From the NCBI RefSeq assembly GCF_007744255.1, contig NZ_CP036267.1:1657541-1721540 (forward strand): a DNA stretch of 64,000 nt, read 5' to 3'. Below the pieces are notes generated by a model, which saw only the letters and a program-made list of their open reading frames with translations, was not told where the DNA came from and did no database searches. Source of the DNA: Thalassoglobus polymorphus. Its GTDB lineage: Bacteria; Planctomycetota; Planctomycetia; Planctomycetales; Planctomycetaceae. Of this stretch, positions 44,173-53,778 are shown in pieces. Made by a program: the position numbers and the translations under genes. Positions within the stretch are counted from its first letter, which is position 1; each line of letters starts with the position of its first letter.

Positions 44173-47025
44173 TTGTCGAACGATTTGACACCCCCCGAAG
44201 ATCCTCACAACGACTCTCAGCTCTCATCGGAAGGGCTTGTGCCGGGACGGATTCAGAAGCTCGATATTCGCGACGAGATGAAGGAAAGTTATCTCACCTA
44301 CGCGATGTCGGTGATCGTGAGTCGTGCCTTGCCGGACGTTCGTGACGGTCTGAAACCCGCTCAACGGCGGATTCTAGTCGCCATGAACGATTTGAACCTT
44401 GGTCCCTCTTCCGGACGGATCAAGTGTGCAAAAATTTCCGGGGACACCTCTGGAAACTACCACCCGCACGGTGAAAGTGTGATTTACCCTACTCTGGTCC
44501 GTATGGGGCAGGATTGGGTGATGCGGGAAATCCTCGTTGATAAACAGGGCAACTTTGGTTCACTCGCTGGTTTAGGCCCAGCTGCGATGCGATATACGGA
44601 AGCCCGTCTTTCAGCCGCAGCCTCTGAAATGCTGGACGATCTGAACAAAGATACAGTCGACTTCATTCCGACTTACGACCAACGGAATGAAGAACCGGTC
44701 GTACTGCCATCGCGTTTCCCCGGCCTGCTCGTCAACGGCTCTCAGGGGATTGCAGTCGGTATGGCGACCAGTATTCCTCCGCACAACCTCTCAGAGGTCG
44801 CCAGTGCTGTCCAACTCCTCATCGACAATCCTGAAGCGACGATCGATGAAATCATCGATGTCCTGCCCGGTCCCGATTTCCCGACCGGCGGAGTGATTTG
44901 TGGGCGATTTGGAATTCGTCAGGGATATTTAACAGGACGCTCAACGCTCACACTCAGGGCTAAAGTCGAGTTCGAAACCGAGAAGAACACAGAAGTCATT
45001 GTCGTCAAAGAGATCTCTTACCTCGACACACGTGACCGTGTGAAATCGAAGTTGGAAGCCCTCATCAAAGATGACAAGATCAAAGGGATCTCTCGCGTCG
45101 TCGATTACACCGACCGCAAGACTCCCAGCTGGCAGGTCCGTTTACATATTTACCTCAAACGAGATGCCGACCGAGAAGTTGTCCTCAACCAGCTTTATAA
45201 ATACTCACCGTTGCAATCGACGGTTTCAGTCATCTTGCTGGCACTCGTCGGGAACCGTCCTCAAACGTTGAACATCAAGCAGCTTCTTGATGAATTCCTG
45301 CGACATCGAGTGACGGTGATTCGTCGTCGAACCGAGTACTTGCTCCACGAAGCTCGTAAGCGAAAACATACCATCGAAGGACTGTTGATCGCCCAGATTG
45401 ACATCGACGAGATTATCAGCACAATTCGCAACTCTCCCAGCCGGGCAGAAGCAAAAGTTCGCTTGCAGGAGATTCAAGTTCCGTCTGAACTTATTGAACG
45501 TGCGTTGGGTGAAGATGGCTTCGAGATGTTTGTCGAAGAGAATGGCGAACAACAGAACTACTCACTTTCTGCCAATCAAACTGAAGCAATCGTCAGCATG
45601 CAGCTTGGTTCGCTTGCGAATCTGGAGCGAGAGAATCTCCAGGGCGAACATCGCGGCTTACTCGAAGATATCACCGGGTATCTGCAATTGCTCTCTGACG
45701 AAGCAAACATCCGTGCGTTGATTCGCGACGAGATGGAGCAACTCAAGGATAAATTCCCGAACAAGCGTCGCACCGAAATCTCAGAAGAAGAACTTGGTGA
45801 CGTCGACAAAGACGAGCTGATCACCGAAGAGCCAATGGTGGTGACGTTGTCGCAACGTGGTTACGTCAAGCGAACTCCGCTTTCAACCTACAAGGCACAG
45901 AACCGTGGTGGGAAGGGAGTTAAAGGGGCGAAGTCCGACGACGAAGATCCAACTGAACACCTCTTCGTCTCCAGCACTCACAGCTACCTGCTCTTCTTCA
46001 CAAACTTCGGGAAAGTCTATTGGCAAAAAGTTTACGACTTACCGCTTCAGGGACGCACAGCCAAGGGGCGTGCATTGGTCAATCTGCTGCGATTGTCCGA
46101 AGGTGAGCGTGTTCAAGACTGCATCGATATTCGAGAATTCGACGACGAACGCAGTTTGCTGATGGCCACTCGGAAAGGGTACATCAAGAAGACGCTGCTT
46201 TCCGCGTATAGCCGCCCAATGAAAGGGGGCATCATCGCGATCAAACTCGAAGACGATGATCGACTCATCGATGTTGTCAAAGTCTCACCGGACGAGAATG
46301 TCGTTCTCAGTACAGCATCCGGTATGGCGATTCGGTTTTGTGAATCCGATGCCCGTGCAATGGGAAGAAACTCTCGCGGAGTGCGGGGGATCAAACTCTC
46401 GAAAGATGATGAAGTCGTCGGTATGGTCGTTTCCAGCGAGCAGAAGACCTTGCTCACTATTTGCGAAAACGGTTACGGAAAACGGACACCGTTCGGACCT
46501 GTCGTTGTTGAAACCAACGAAGATGACGAATCTTCACCAAGCGGCGGAATGCGTTACCGCTTGCAGAAACGTGGTGGCAAAGGACTGCGAGATATCAAAA
46601 CGACCGCACGAAACGGAAAGGTTATCGGAACTCTCGCAGTGGAAGATGGCGACGATATCCTGCTGATGTCCGCTCAAGGGAAAATTCAGCGACTACGTGC
46701 TGCCGACATCAGCACAATTGGTCGAAACACTCAAGGTGTGACGATCATGAAGATGGACAGCGACGATCAAATCGCTGGCATCGCCTGTATTCCAGCTGAA
46801 GTCGTCGACGAAGAGGACGACGACGATGCAGTCGCTTCTATGGAGACCGCGGAAGGTCACGAACCGGCATCTGATGTCGTCACCGAAGCCAACGGAACTG
46901 AGCCGTCTTCAACAGTTGAAGATCAGCCAGCGACTCCAAGTGATCCTGCTGAAGACCTCAACGACACTCTGGAAGATGAAAACGCCGCGGACGATGAAGA
47001 GTCCGCAAGCGACGAAGAAGAGTAA
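44173..47025 (+). CDS. gyrA: DNA gyrase subunit A
   Basis: A 950-residue protein from TTG 44173, with AGGAG nine bases upstream and no in-frame ATG nearby. It is the breakage-reunion subunit of gyrase, which introduces negative supercoils with GyrB. The catalytic tyrosine is Tyr141 in [10 protein letters not shown]. The quinolone-resistance-determining region reads [15 protein letters not shown]: position 83 (E. coli numbering) is Ser but 82 is Glu and 87 is Pro. The C-terminal beta-pinwheel repeats begin near residue 560 and include a GyrA-box-like [10 protein letters not shown] and a second RGGKGLRD. A roughly 75-residue acidic tail (from [12 protein letters not shown]) ends the protein. 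The divergent QRDR and [16 protein letters not shown] mean it could be a paralogue rather than the only GyrA; ParC is less likely because of the gyrase box. Confidence 0.92.
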   Translation: MSNDLTPPEDPHNDSQLSSEGLVPGRIQKLDIRDEMKESYLTYAMSVIVSRALPDVRDGLKPAQRRILVAMNDLNLGPSSGRIKCAKISGDTSGNYHPHGESVIYPTLVRMGQDWVMREILVDKQGNFGSLAGLGPAAMRYTEARLSAAASEMLDDLNKDTVDFIPTYDQRNEEPVVLPSRFPGLLVNGSQGIAVGMATSIPPHNLSEVASAVQLLIDNPEATIDEIIDVLPGPDFPTGGVICGRFGIRQGYLTGRSTLTLRAKVEFETEKNTEVIVVKEISYLDTRDRVKSKLEALIKDDKIKGISRVVDYTDRKTPSWQVRLHIYLKRDADREVVLNQLYKYSPLQSTVSVILLALVGNRPQTLNIKQLLDEFLRHRVTVIRRRTEYLLHEARKRKHTIEGLLIAQIDIDEIISTIRNSPSRAEAKVRLQEIQVPSELIERALGEDGFEMFVEENGEQQNYSLSANQTEAIVSMQLGSLANLERENLQGEHRGLLEDITGYLQLLSDEANIRALIRDEMEQLKDKFPNKRRTEISEEELGDVDKDELITEEPMVVTLSQRGYVKRTPLSTYKAQNRGGKGVKGAKSDDEDPTEHLFVSSTHSYLLFFTNFGKVYWQKVYDLPLQGRTAKGRALVNLLRLSEGERVQDCIDIREFDDERSLLMATRKGYIKKTLLSAYSRPMKGGIIAIKLEDDDRLIDVVKVSPDENVVLSTASGMAIRFCESDARAMGRNSRGVRGIKLSKDDEVVGMVVSSEQKTLLTICENGYGKRTPFGPVVVETNEDDESSPSGGMRYRLQKRGGKGLRDIKTTARNGKVIGTLAVEDGDDILLMSAQGKIQRLRAADISTIGRNTQGVTIMKMDSDDQIAGIACIPAEVVDEEDDDDAVASMETAEGHEPASDVVTEANGTEPSSTVEDQPATPSDPAEDLNDTLEDENAADDEESASDEEE

Positions 47026-47039
47026 GACAACAACAAGTC

Positions 47040-47071
47040 CCATACGCCGGGTCTTTGAACTCGGCGTATGG
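47040..47071. terminator. Hairpin downstream of gyrA
   Basis: CCATACGCCG and CGGCGTATGG form a perfect 10-bp stem with a 12-nt loop, 15 bp past the gyrA stop. It lacks a following T-run, so terminator function is likely but not certain. Confidence 0.65.
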
Positions 47072-47118
47072 CAACTTGATGTGCGTAGCGTGTCCGATTA
47101 CCAACTCTGCGGCAACGC

Positions 47119-47221
47119 TGGAACACTTTCGTGTTTCTCGTGTCCGTGAAGGGTGCTTGTCATGTGATGAATCTCTCAATCCACGAGACAGGTCACGTGC
47201 ATCTTTCTCAAAACTGCTATA
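47119..47221 (+). repeat. MITE-like element, family C, copy C3
   Basis: TGGAACACTTTCGTGTTTCT to AAAACTGCTATA, similar to C1. Its last TA begins the next element, A5. Confidence 0.7.
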
Positions 47222-47323
47222 GAGCATCTTTCGAACTGGTTTGCAGGTTCTGCCTCGTGGCGAACCGCATTTTCATTTAAGGAATGCTTTCTTCACGGGC
47301 ACACGGTAGAACAAACTGCTTTA
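47220..47323 (+). repeat. MITE-like element, family A, copy A5
   Basis: TAGAGCATCTTTCGAACTGG to ACAAACTGCTTTA, 104 bp. Shares its right TA with B3, so three elements stand in one chain. Confidence 0.8.
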
Positions 47324-47417
47324 GAACCAGTCCGGGAACCTCTGGAATCATCGCTTTTCTCAACGTTGCTTTTCTCAACGTTTGAGAGAGCAATTTCAAG
47401 TTTTAGAACCAGTTCTA
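47322..47417 (-). repeat. MITE-like element, family B, copy B3
   Basis: Inverted B element, 96 bp. It is 15 bp longer than other copies through an internal duplication (CTTTTCTCAACGTTG repeated). Confidence 0.8.
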
Positions 47418-47423
47418 AAATAC

Positions 47424-47455
47424 GATAGCCGGACACTTTGAAGCGTCCGGCTATC
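47424..47455. terminator. Hairpin between gyrA and acsA
   Basis: GATAGCCGGAC pairs with GTCCGGCTATC (11 bp, 10-nt loop), followed on the plus strand by ACATTTTTT. It shares the GCCGGACACTT core with the terminator at 35534. Confidence 0.75.
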
Positions 47456-47580
47456 ACATTTTTTGAAGAGATGTTCACGTTTTGCCTTGAGGCGATCAGC
47501 ACTTTTACTGCTGAATCGCGTTCAACGTCGACACACATGGTAGTGTGAACGACTCATAAGGTTATCCGTGAGTTCGAATT

Positions 47581-49527
47581 TTAACCTTCTTGTCTGAGCT
47601 TCTCCAAGATGCTCTGGTCTTCCAGAGTTGATGTATCCTGGTTGTTTTCTCTTCCAGCGGCGATGTCTTTGAGGAGGCGTCGCATAATTTTTCCGGAGCG
47701 AGTTTTCGGAAGGGCTGGCGTGAAGCGGATTTGGTCCGGAGTGGCGATGGCACCGATTTGGTGGCGGACATGCTTGATCAGTGTGTTTTTCACTTCGTCA
47801 ATCGGGATGTCTCCCTTGGGAATTACGAAGCAGCAGATGCCCTCCCCTTTGAGGTCATGCGGATAGCCAACGACGGCCGCTTCTGCGACGAGGTCGTGTG
47901 AAACCAGCGCCGATTCAATTTCCATTGTGCTCAAACGATGTCCTGAAACGTTCAAGACATCGTCGACGCGACCCATGATCCAGTAGTAACCATCCTCATC
48001 TTTCCGTGCTCCATCGCCTGCGAAGTAGTACTTGCCGTCGAACTTTGAGAAGTAGGTCTCGATAAAACGTTCATGGTCGCCGTAGAGTGTGCGAAGCATG
48101 TGTGGCCATGGCTGAGTCATCACAAGCAAGCCACCTTGATTCGCTTCAAGTTCTTTGCCCTCTTCGTTGACAATCGCAGGCACGACGCCCGGGAGCGGTT
48201 TTGTGCAAGAACCGGGCTTCGCTGGGGTGACGCCCGGCAGCGGGCTGATCATGATGCCCCCGGTCTCGGTTTGCCACCATGTGTCGACGATTGGGCAGCG
48301 TTCGCCGCCAATCAGTTTGTGATACCACATCCAGGCTTCGGGGTTAATCGGCTCTCCCACACTTCCCAAGAGACGCAGTGAAGAGAGGTCGTACTTCTGC
48401 GGCCATTGATCGCCCCACTTAATGAAGGCGCGAATTGCGGTCGGTGCAGTGTAGAAAATATTGACGCGGTACTTTTCAACGACTTCCCAGAATCGGCCTT
48501 CGTCTGGCCAGTTGGGAGCTCCTTCATACATCACCGATGTCACACCATTCGCGAGTGGTCCGTAGATGATATAGCTGTGACCGGTAACCCAGCCGATGTC
48601 GGCGGTACACCAGTATGTGTCTTCGTCTTTGTAGTCGAAGACCCATTTCGAACTCATTTTTGTTCCGAGCATATAGCCCGCTGTGGTGTGTAGCACACCC
48701 TTCGGTTTTCCGGTTGATCCAGAAGTGTATAAAATGAAGAGCGGGTGTTCAGAATCGAGTGGGGTTGCTTCACGGTCTGCTGATGCATTTTCCATCAGAT
48801 CGTGCCACCAGTAGTCACGGTCTGGAACCATCTCGATATCGCCACCGGTACGTCGAACGACAACCACTTTCTCAACGGAAGACGATTTCTCAAGTGATTC
48901 ATCGACGGTTGATTTCAGCGCGATTTCTTTCCCACGACGCCAACCTCCGTCGGCGGTGATGACGAGTTTCGATTGTGCATCATTATTGCGATCAGAAATG
49001 GCGTCTGCACTGAACCCCCCGAAGATGATGGAGTGTGTTGCCCCGACACGAGCACAGGCCAGCATCGCGATTGCAAGTTCGGGGATCATGGGCATGTAAA
49101 TCGTGACCCGGTCCCCTTTTTCGACGCCGAGTTGATCCAGAACGCTGGCGAATTTGCAGACTTCGCGATGCAATTCCTGATACGTCAGCGTTCGTGTTTC
49201 ACCTGGTTCTCCCTCCCAGATGAGAGCTGCTTTGTTCTTTCTCCAAGTTGTCAAATGCTGATCAAGACACTGGTACGACGCATTAATTTTTCCCCCCTGA
49301 AACCATTTGGTGTCAGGCATGTCTCCTTCCATTACAGAATCGAACGGTTGGAACCATTCGAGTTCTTCCTTGGCCAAATCCCCCCAGAATTTTTCGGGGT
49401 CGTCTTTTCCCAGTTGCCACATTTGCTGATATTGCTCCTCAGAAGAGATCAGCGCATTGGCAGTGAATTCAGCGGGTGGGACAAACTTACGATCTTCCTG
49501 AAGAATGGATTCGATGGCGTCGGACAT
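47581..49527 (-). CDS. acsA: Acetyl-coenzyme A synthetase
   Basis: A 648-residue cytosolic enzyme that activates acetate to acetyl-CoA through acetyl-AMP. The ANL superfamily core has [11 protein letters not shown] (A3 motif, near residue 265), [12 protein letters not shown] (A5), [39 protein letters not shown] (A7/A8) and the C-terminal catalytic lysine in [13 protein letters not shown]. Length matches Acs. No regulator or acetate permease is adjacent; expression control is not visible. Confidence 0.97.
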   Translation of the reverse strand: MSDAIESILQEDRKFVPPAEFTANALISSEEQYQQMWQLGKDDPEKFWGDLAKEELEWFQPFDSVMEGDMPDTKWFQGGKINASYQCLDQHLTTWRKNKAALIWEGEPGETRTLTYQELHREVCKFASVLDQLGVEKGDRVTIYMPMIPELAIAMLACARVGATHSIIFGGFSADAISDRNNDAQSKLVITADGGWRRGKEIALKSTVDESLEKSSSVEKVVVVRRTGGDIEMVPDRDYWWHDLMENASADREATPLDSEHPLFILYTSGSTGKPKGVLHTTAGYMLGTKMSSKWVFDYKDEDTYWCTADIGWVTGHSYIIYGPLANGVTSVMYEGAPNWPDEGRFWEVVEKYRVNIFYTAPTAIRAFIKWGDQWPQKYDLSSLRLLGSVGEPINPEAWMWYHKLIGGERCPIVDTWWQTETGGIMISPLPGVTPAKPGSCTKPLPGVVPAIVNEEGKELEANQGGLLVMTQPWPHMLRTLYGDHERFIETYFSKFDGKYYFAGDGARKDEDGYYWIMGRVDDVLNVSGHRLSTMEIESALVSHDLVAEAAVVGYPHDLKGEGICCFVIPKGDIPIDEVKNTLIKHVRHQIGAIATPDQIRFTPALPKTRSGKIMRRLLKDIAAGRENNQDTSTLEDQSILEKLRQEG

Positions 49528-49973
49528 TGTAAAGGAGCCTTTTTCTGTTGAGCGTTTGGCAAATAATATTGTTTTGTTTTAGAACTGATCCTGAAACTTG
49601 AGTTTGCTTACTCAAACGTTGAGAAAAGCAACTGTTCCAGAGGTTTCCGGACTGGTTCTAGCAAAACCTGACTTCGTGATCGTGCTTCTCCTAATTCAGG
49701 AACGCGAGATCACCAGCCACTACAGGGGTACAAAAAACTGTCGACCTCGAATGTGGATTCGAGGTCGAATGTGTGTTGATGTTGATTTGAAACGTTGATG
49801 CTAAGACTCCCCGCCCCTGAGTTCAACAGAACCGCCAAAAGTTCTGATTCGCTCACACTGATTTCACTTGGTAAGGTATACTCATTGCGCAGATTAACGG
49901 TCTGGTCAGGATTCTGACGGGGCTGCAGATTGTAGCAATCAGCCCGCGATCACCATGGAGGAGCAAAGCCAGG
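49528..49973. other. Divergent intergenic region
   Basis: Contains repeat B4 and otherwise nothing recognised. It must hold promoters for acsA (minus) and the AsmA-like gene (plus). Confidence 0.4.
49580..49660 (+). repeat. MITE-like element, family B, copy B4
   Basis: 81 bp, TAGAACTGATCCTGAAACTT to AGGTTTCCGGACTGGTTCTA, ends TAGAAC/GTTCTA intact and centre CTCAAACGTTGAG palindromic. The best-preserved B copy in the window. Confidence 0.85.
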
Positions 49974-52076
49974 ATGTTTGGAAAAAACGAGACAAACTCA
50001 GAGACGGACTCGAATTCGCCCGCAAAAAAACAAAAGAAACCACCAAGCTTTTTACGGCTGGTCCTACGCTCCATGACCACGATGGGAATTATCGTTTTGG
50101 TGGGGCTTTTTTGCCTGCCTTGGCTCGCTTCCTCATTTCTAACACAGCAAACTGCAGAAAAATGGATTTCTGAGAGTTTTCCGGGAAATATCAAGATTGG
50201 TGATGCGTCCGTTGGCTGGAACTCTCCGGTCATGCTGAATGATATTGTCTTCGAAGATGAGACTGGAAAGAAACTGGCTGAAGTTGAGGCTGTGACGTCG
50301 AATCAAACGATGCTCGACCTGCTGCGGAATCAATCCCGTCCGATGGAACTGGAATTTGAAGGGATGCGAGCCTCTTTTGTAGTCCCTCGCTTGAAAGCTG
50401 CTCAAACGTCGAAGAAACCAATCGATATCGAGTCAGTCGTGGAAGACCTTTTCAAACAGAAAGTTCCTAAACCGGCTCGCGATATGACCATCCGCATCGT
50501 TCGGAGCGAACTGACCTTAACCGATGCAGAAGGCAAATCACTGGCCCGTTGGAGTCCCATCAAGGCGACATATGAATCAAGCAGCACAACTCCACCGAAA
50601 CAGAAGTTGAAGATCGATGCACCAGTTGCTTCGCTGGTTTCGAGCGAGTCGATGCCTGAGGCAAATTCTGGAAATTTAGGATTCGTTGCCGACTGGACCG
50701 GTTCAGCCTCTCCCACAACGAAGGAGTCTCTCTCACTCACGCTCGATTGTGCTCAGCAACCACTTGCCGTCTTGCAGCCATTAGTCGAAACATATTTTCC
50801 AGACATGATTCCCGGGGCTCCGGTCACTTTTCAGATTGATGGTCTACTTGAACGTGTCGGGCAGGAAGAGTTGTTGTTGAAGCTGGACACCCAACTGACC
50901 GATCATCGGCCTTTGAGCACCTCGCAGTCTCCCTTGAATTTTGATGTCGAAGCGAGCTACTCACAAAAAGAGGATCGGATTGACGTCCCTCGATTGTTTG
51001 CCCAAGTCGACGAAACCTCAGTTGAGCTGCAGGCGGAAGTGGCTGACGTCTCAGGCAAACAGGTCGTCGATGCGCAAGGGCAATTTCGTTCTCCCGCCGA
51101 AGGGCTTGCGAATCTCCTTCCGGAATCAATGAAGGAAAATGTCCAGTTCAAGGAAATTGAAGTTTCCGATTTATCGATCAAAGGTCCGTTACGTCCAGAT
51201 CCTTCAAAACCATTTGACCTGAAGTTTGAGCTTTCGACCATCGTCTCATGGAAAGAAGCGACAGCTTATGGAATTACTTCGAACGATGGCAAAGTCAAAC
51301 TGACCATGGCCGGGAATGACTTGTTGCTCACCCCGATCGAAATTCCAGTTAGCGGTGGGCATATTCGGCAGTTGCCAAGCTTTGACCTGTCGACGACTCC
51401 CCTCACTGTGAGAATTTCAGAAGGGCTCACGCTCGATAAAGTCGCCTTGACCGAAGAGATTTGCCACGACTGGTTGCGTTATGTCTCCCCCCTGCTTTCC
51501 GATGCAACCCGTCCGAGTGGAACGTTTTCACTGGTGGCCTCTCCCGCGACATTCCAGCTGGAGAAAATGAACGAAGCGAATCTCTCTGGGAAATTGAATA
51601 TTCACAAGGCTCAGGTTCGCCCCGGTCCGCTCGCTGACGAAATCATCAACATGGTCTCAGCCGTTCGAGCTGTGAAAGGACCTGGTCAGCAGGAAGAGAT
51701 TATTTTTCTGGAAATGGAAAACCAGACGGTTGATTACCAGGTTGTCGATGGTCGGGTTTATCACGCCGGTTTCAATTTCAAAGTGGGAGACTTCGACTTC
51801 TCCAGTAATGGTTCAGTCGGATTTGATGAAACGCTTGATCTCGTCGTTTCCATGGCATTCCCCGACGAGCTGGCTAATCGCGGACCAATTTTGCAATCGC
51901 TTCAGGATGAAGCACTGGTCTTCAAAGTGACCGGGACGATGGATAAGCCGGTCATCAAAGGAGATCAGTTAAAAGACGTCGGAAAACGAATCGGCATTAA
52001 AGCTGCAGAAGGTCTCCTTGAGCGAATTTTAGAACGCCGTGGTAACCGGGGGGCGCGTCCCAGACGTGGACGATAA
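49974..52076 (+). CDS. AsmA/TamB-like envelope protein
   Basis: A 700-residue protein. A short cytoplasmic N-terminus is followed by one transmembrane helix (about 38-56, MGIIVLVGLFCLPWLASSFL). The rest is a long beta-rich chain typical of the AsmA-like (bridge-type lipid transfer) superfamily: GNIKIGDASVGWNSPVMLNDIVFEDETGK near 70-100, then repeated short strands, and a C-terminal AsmA-like region (FKVGDFDFSSNGSVGFDETLDLVVSMAFPDEL, VFKVTGTMDKPVIKG). The C-terminus is Arg/Gly-rich. Members span the periplasm and affect phospholipid or outer-membrane assembly; that role here is inference. Confidence 0.75.
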   Translation: MFGKNETNSETDSNSPAKKQKKPPSFLRLVLRSMTTMGIIVLVGLFCLPWLASSFLTQQTAEKWISESFPGNIKIGDASVGWNSPVMLNDIVFEDETGKKLAEVEAVTSNQTMLDLLRNQSRPMELEFEGMRASFVVPRLKAAQTSKKPIDIESVVEDLFKQKVPKPARDMTIRIVRSELTLTDAEGKSLARWSPIKATYESSSTTPPKQKLKIDAPVASLVSSESMPEANSGNLGFVADWTGSASPTTKESLSLTLDCAQQPLAVLQPLVETYFPDMIPGAPVTFQIDGLLERVGQEELLLKLDTQLTDHRPLSTSQSPLNFDVEASYSQKEDRIDVPRLFAQVDETSVELQAEVADVSGKQVVDAQGQFRSPAEGLANLLPESMKENVQFKEIEVSDLSIKGPLRPDPSKPFDLKFELSTIVSWKEATAYGITSNDGKVKLTMAGNDLLLTPIEIPVSGGHIRQLPSFDLSTTPLTVRISEGLTLDKVALTEEICHDWLRYVSPLLSDATRPSGTFSLVASPATFQLEKMNEANLSGKLNIHKAQVRPGPLADEIINMVSAVRAVKGPGQQEEIIFLEMENQTVDYQVVDGRVYHAGFNFKVGDFDFSSNGSVGFDETLDLVVSMAFPDELANRGPILQSLQDEALVFKVTGTMDKPVIKGDQLKDVGKRIGIKAAEGLLERILERRGNRGARPRRGR

Positions 52077-52169
52077 TCGATGCTTGTGCGTCAATGACGA
52101 GGCCCGGAGATCTCAATTTTCCCTCAGTCGACCTGTAAGAAAACATCTTTAATACAGTGGGCAATCATT

Positions 52170-53324
52170 ATGAAATCGTTATTTCCCTTGCTACTCGTCA
52201 TCACTACCCAGTTCTCGACTGTGGAGGCCGTGGAGGTCAACATCGTTGATCATGGAGCGATTCCGAATGATGGCAAAGATGATACGCTGGCGATTCGCAA
52301 AGCCTTTGACGCCGTTGCAAAAGCGAATGGAGGAACCGTTGTGGTGCCGAAAGGTCGCTTTCTCGTTTCCCGCCAGAAAAGTGAGACACCAATTCTGAGC
52401 ATTCCTTCAGAGACAACTGTTCGCGGGGAAGGCAACGAATCGATTTTGAAATACGATTCCATAGTGAACGATTCCAACTTCTGGCGGATGTTGGGAGCTT
52501 CAAAGAGTTGCAAAAATATTGTCATTCACAGCTTACATTTCGATGGCAGCAACACCTTCCCAAAGTATGAAAAGGGAAAGACTCCCGAGCAGAACCACGG
52601 CATCTTCTTCTATTGCAAATCCGGTCCCATTGAGAACGTCACTGTGCGCGATTGTTTTCTCGAAAACTTCAGCGGAGATTGCGTCAGTTTTTCCCGAGGC
52701 TGTCGAAACTTCACGATTCGCAATGTAACCGTGAAGAACTTCATTCGCCAGGGAATCCAGATGGGTGGAGGCGTTGGTGACGGTGGCCATCTGGTGACAG
52801 AGTGCAAGGATCTTGAACACACAGTCCGACCGGGTGGAACGACGATTCACGTTGAACACGCAGAAGGTGCGAAAGACTTTCGCATCATAAACAATCACTG
52901 TCGCAAATCGCTGCTCGCTGGCGGAGGAGCGGAAGGACTGGTTGTGCGGGACAACATGATCCATGGAAGAATCGAAGGGAACAGTATCAAAAACGGCCTG
53001 TTCGAAAACAACACGCTCACAGTTGGCGACGGCAAACGTCCCCTGATGCAGTTTGGATACGCCAACGGTCTGACCATTCGTGGCAACACGATCAAAGCTG
53101 CCGATTCTGAAGCGACCGGCATCTATGTTTGGGGGACTTCCCGCTACAACCCGGAGCCTTCAAAGGAGATCACCATCGACAACAACAGACTCGAACTCAA
53201 GGGCCAACCGATTTACCTCAACGGCGTCCGCGGTTGCAAAATTCAAAACAACACCATCATCGGCAGCGAAGCAAAAAACGAAGTCCGCAAGAGCCGCACA
53301 GAATGTGCAGTCGACATTGAATGA
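52170..53324 (+). CDS. Secreted right-handed beta-helix (pectate lyase 3-like) protein
   Basis: A 384-residue protein with signal peptide MKSLFPLLLVITTQFSTVEA. The mature start NIVDHGAIPNDGKDDTLAIRKAFDA and GGTVVVPKGRFLVSR match the N-terminal segment of Pectate_lyase_3/GH28-GH55-type helices. Repeating coils follow (FLENFSGDCVSFSRGCRNFTIRNVTVKNFIRQGIQ, NGLTIRGNTIKAADSEATGIYVWG, GCKIQNNTIIGSEAKNEV). It is probably an extracellular polysaccharide lyase or hydrolase; catalytic residues could not be assigned. It follows the AsmA-like gene by about 90 bp. Confidence 0.82.
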   Translation: MKSLFPLLLVITTQFSTVEAVEVNIVDHGAIPNDGKDDTLAIRKAFDAVAKANGGTVVVPKGRFLVSRQKSETPILSIPSETTVRGEGNESILKYDSIVNDSNFWRMLGASKSCKNIVIHSLHFDGSNTFPKYEKGKTPEQNHGIFFYCKSGPIENVTVRDCFLENFSGDCVSFSRGCRNFTIRNVTVKNFIRQGIQMGGGVGDGGHLVTECKDLEHTVRPGGTTIHVEHAEGAKDFRIINNHCRKSLLAGGGAEGLVVRDNMIHGRIEGNSIKNGLFENNTLTVGDGKRPLMQFGYANGLTIRGNTIKAADSEATGIYVWGTSRYNPEPSKEITIDNNRLELKGQPIYLNGVRGCKIQNNTIIGSEAKNEVRKSRTECAVDIE

Positions 53325-53368
53325 CGAGAACAGCAATAATTCAATCCCGGAGATGATCTGGGAGTTCT

Positions 53369-53449
53369 TAGAACCTGTCCGAAAACCTCTGGAATAGCCG
53401 CTTTTCTCAACGTTTGAGAGAGCAATTTTAAGTTCCAGGGTCAGTTCTA
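53369..53449 (-). repeat. MITE-like element, family B, copy B5
   Basis: Inverted 81-bp B copy, TAGAACCTGTCCGAAAACCT to CCAGGGTCAGTTCTA. Its right TA coincides with the start of the A-type fragment. Confidence 0.8.
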
Positions 53450-53494
53450 GAGAAATGCGTACTTCACGGGCACACGGTAGAGCAAGCTGCTCTA
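53450..53494 (+). repeat. Partial family A element, copy A6 (3' half)
   Basis: GAGAAATGCGTACTTCACGG to AGAGCAAGCTGCTCTA, the 3' half of family A. The 5' half is absent; B5 abuts it at a TA that is also internal to A (…CTAGAGAAATG). Confidence 0.7.
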
Positions 53495-53778
53495 GTGAAA
53501 ACAGTTCTACTAACTCTCTCCTCTTGGAGCAGAATGATGATTCTCGCCACGTGACATTGACTCGGGAGCATTCTTTTTGAGTATCTCATCGTGATTGCCA
53601 TCATTGCCAAGTCGAATCGCACTGCTATTGCGACTGGTTCAACAAGCCTGTGAGGCGGCTCGATACTCATCTCATTTCGGCAGTTTATGCCATCTGATGA
53701 GGCTTGTTTATCAACAAGAGGGCGAGCTCGCGTTTTTATATTGTCCGGAAAGTTGGCATCGGTTTAGTATCGCCAGAC

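Larger units (their letters stand above)
53325..53778. other. Intergenic region with B5 and partial A6
   Basis: After the repeat pair (53369-53494) the remaining sequence to the efflux operon has no recognised element beyond a probable promoter region. Confidence 0.45.
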
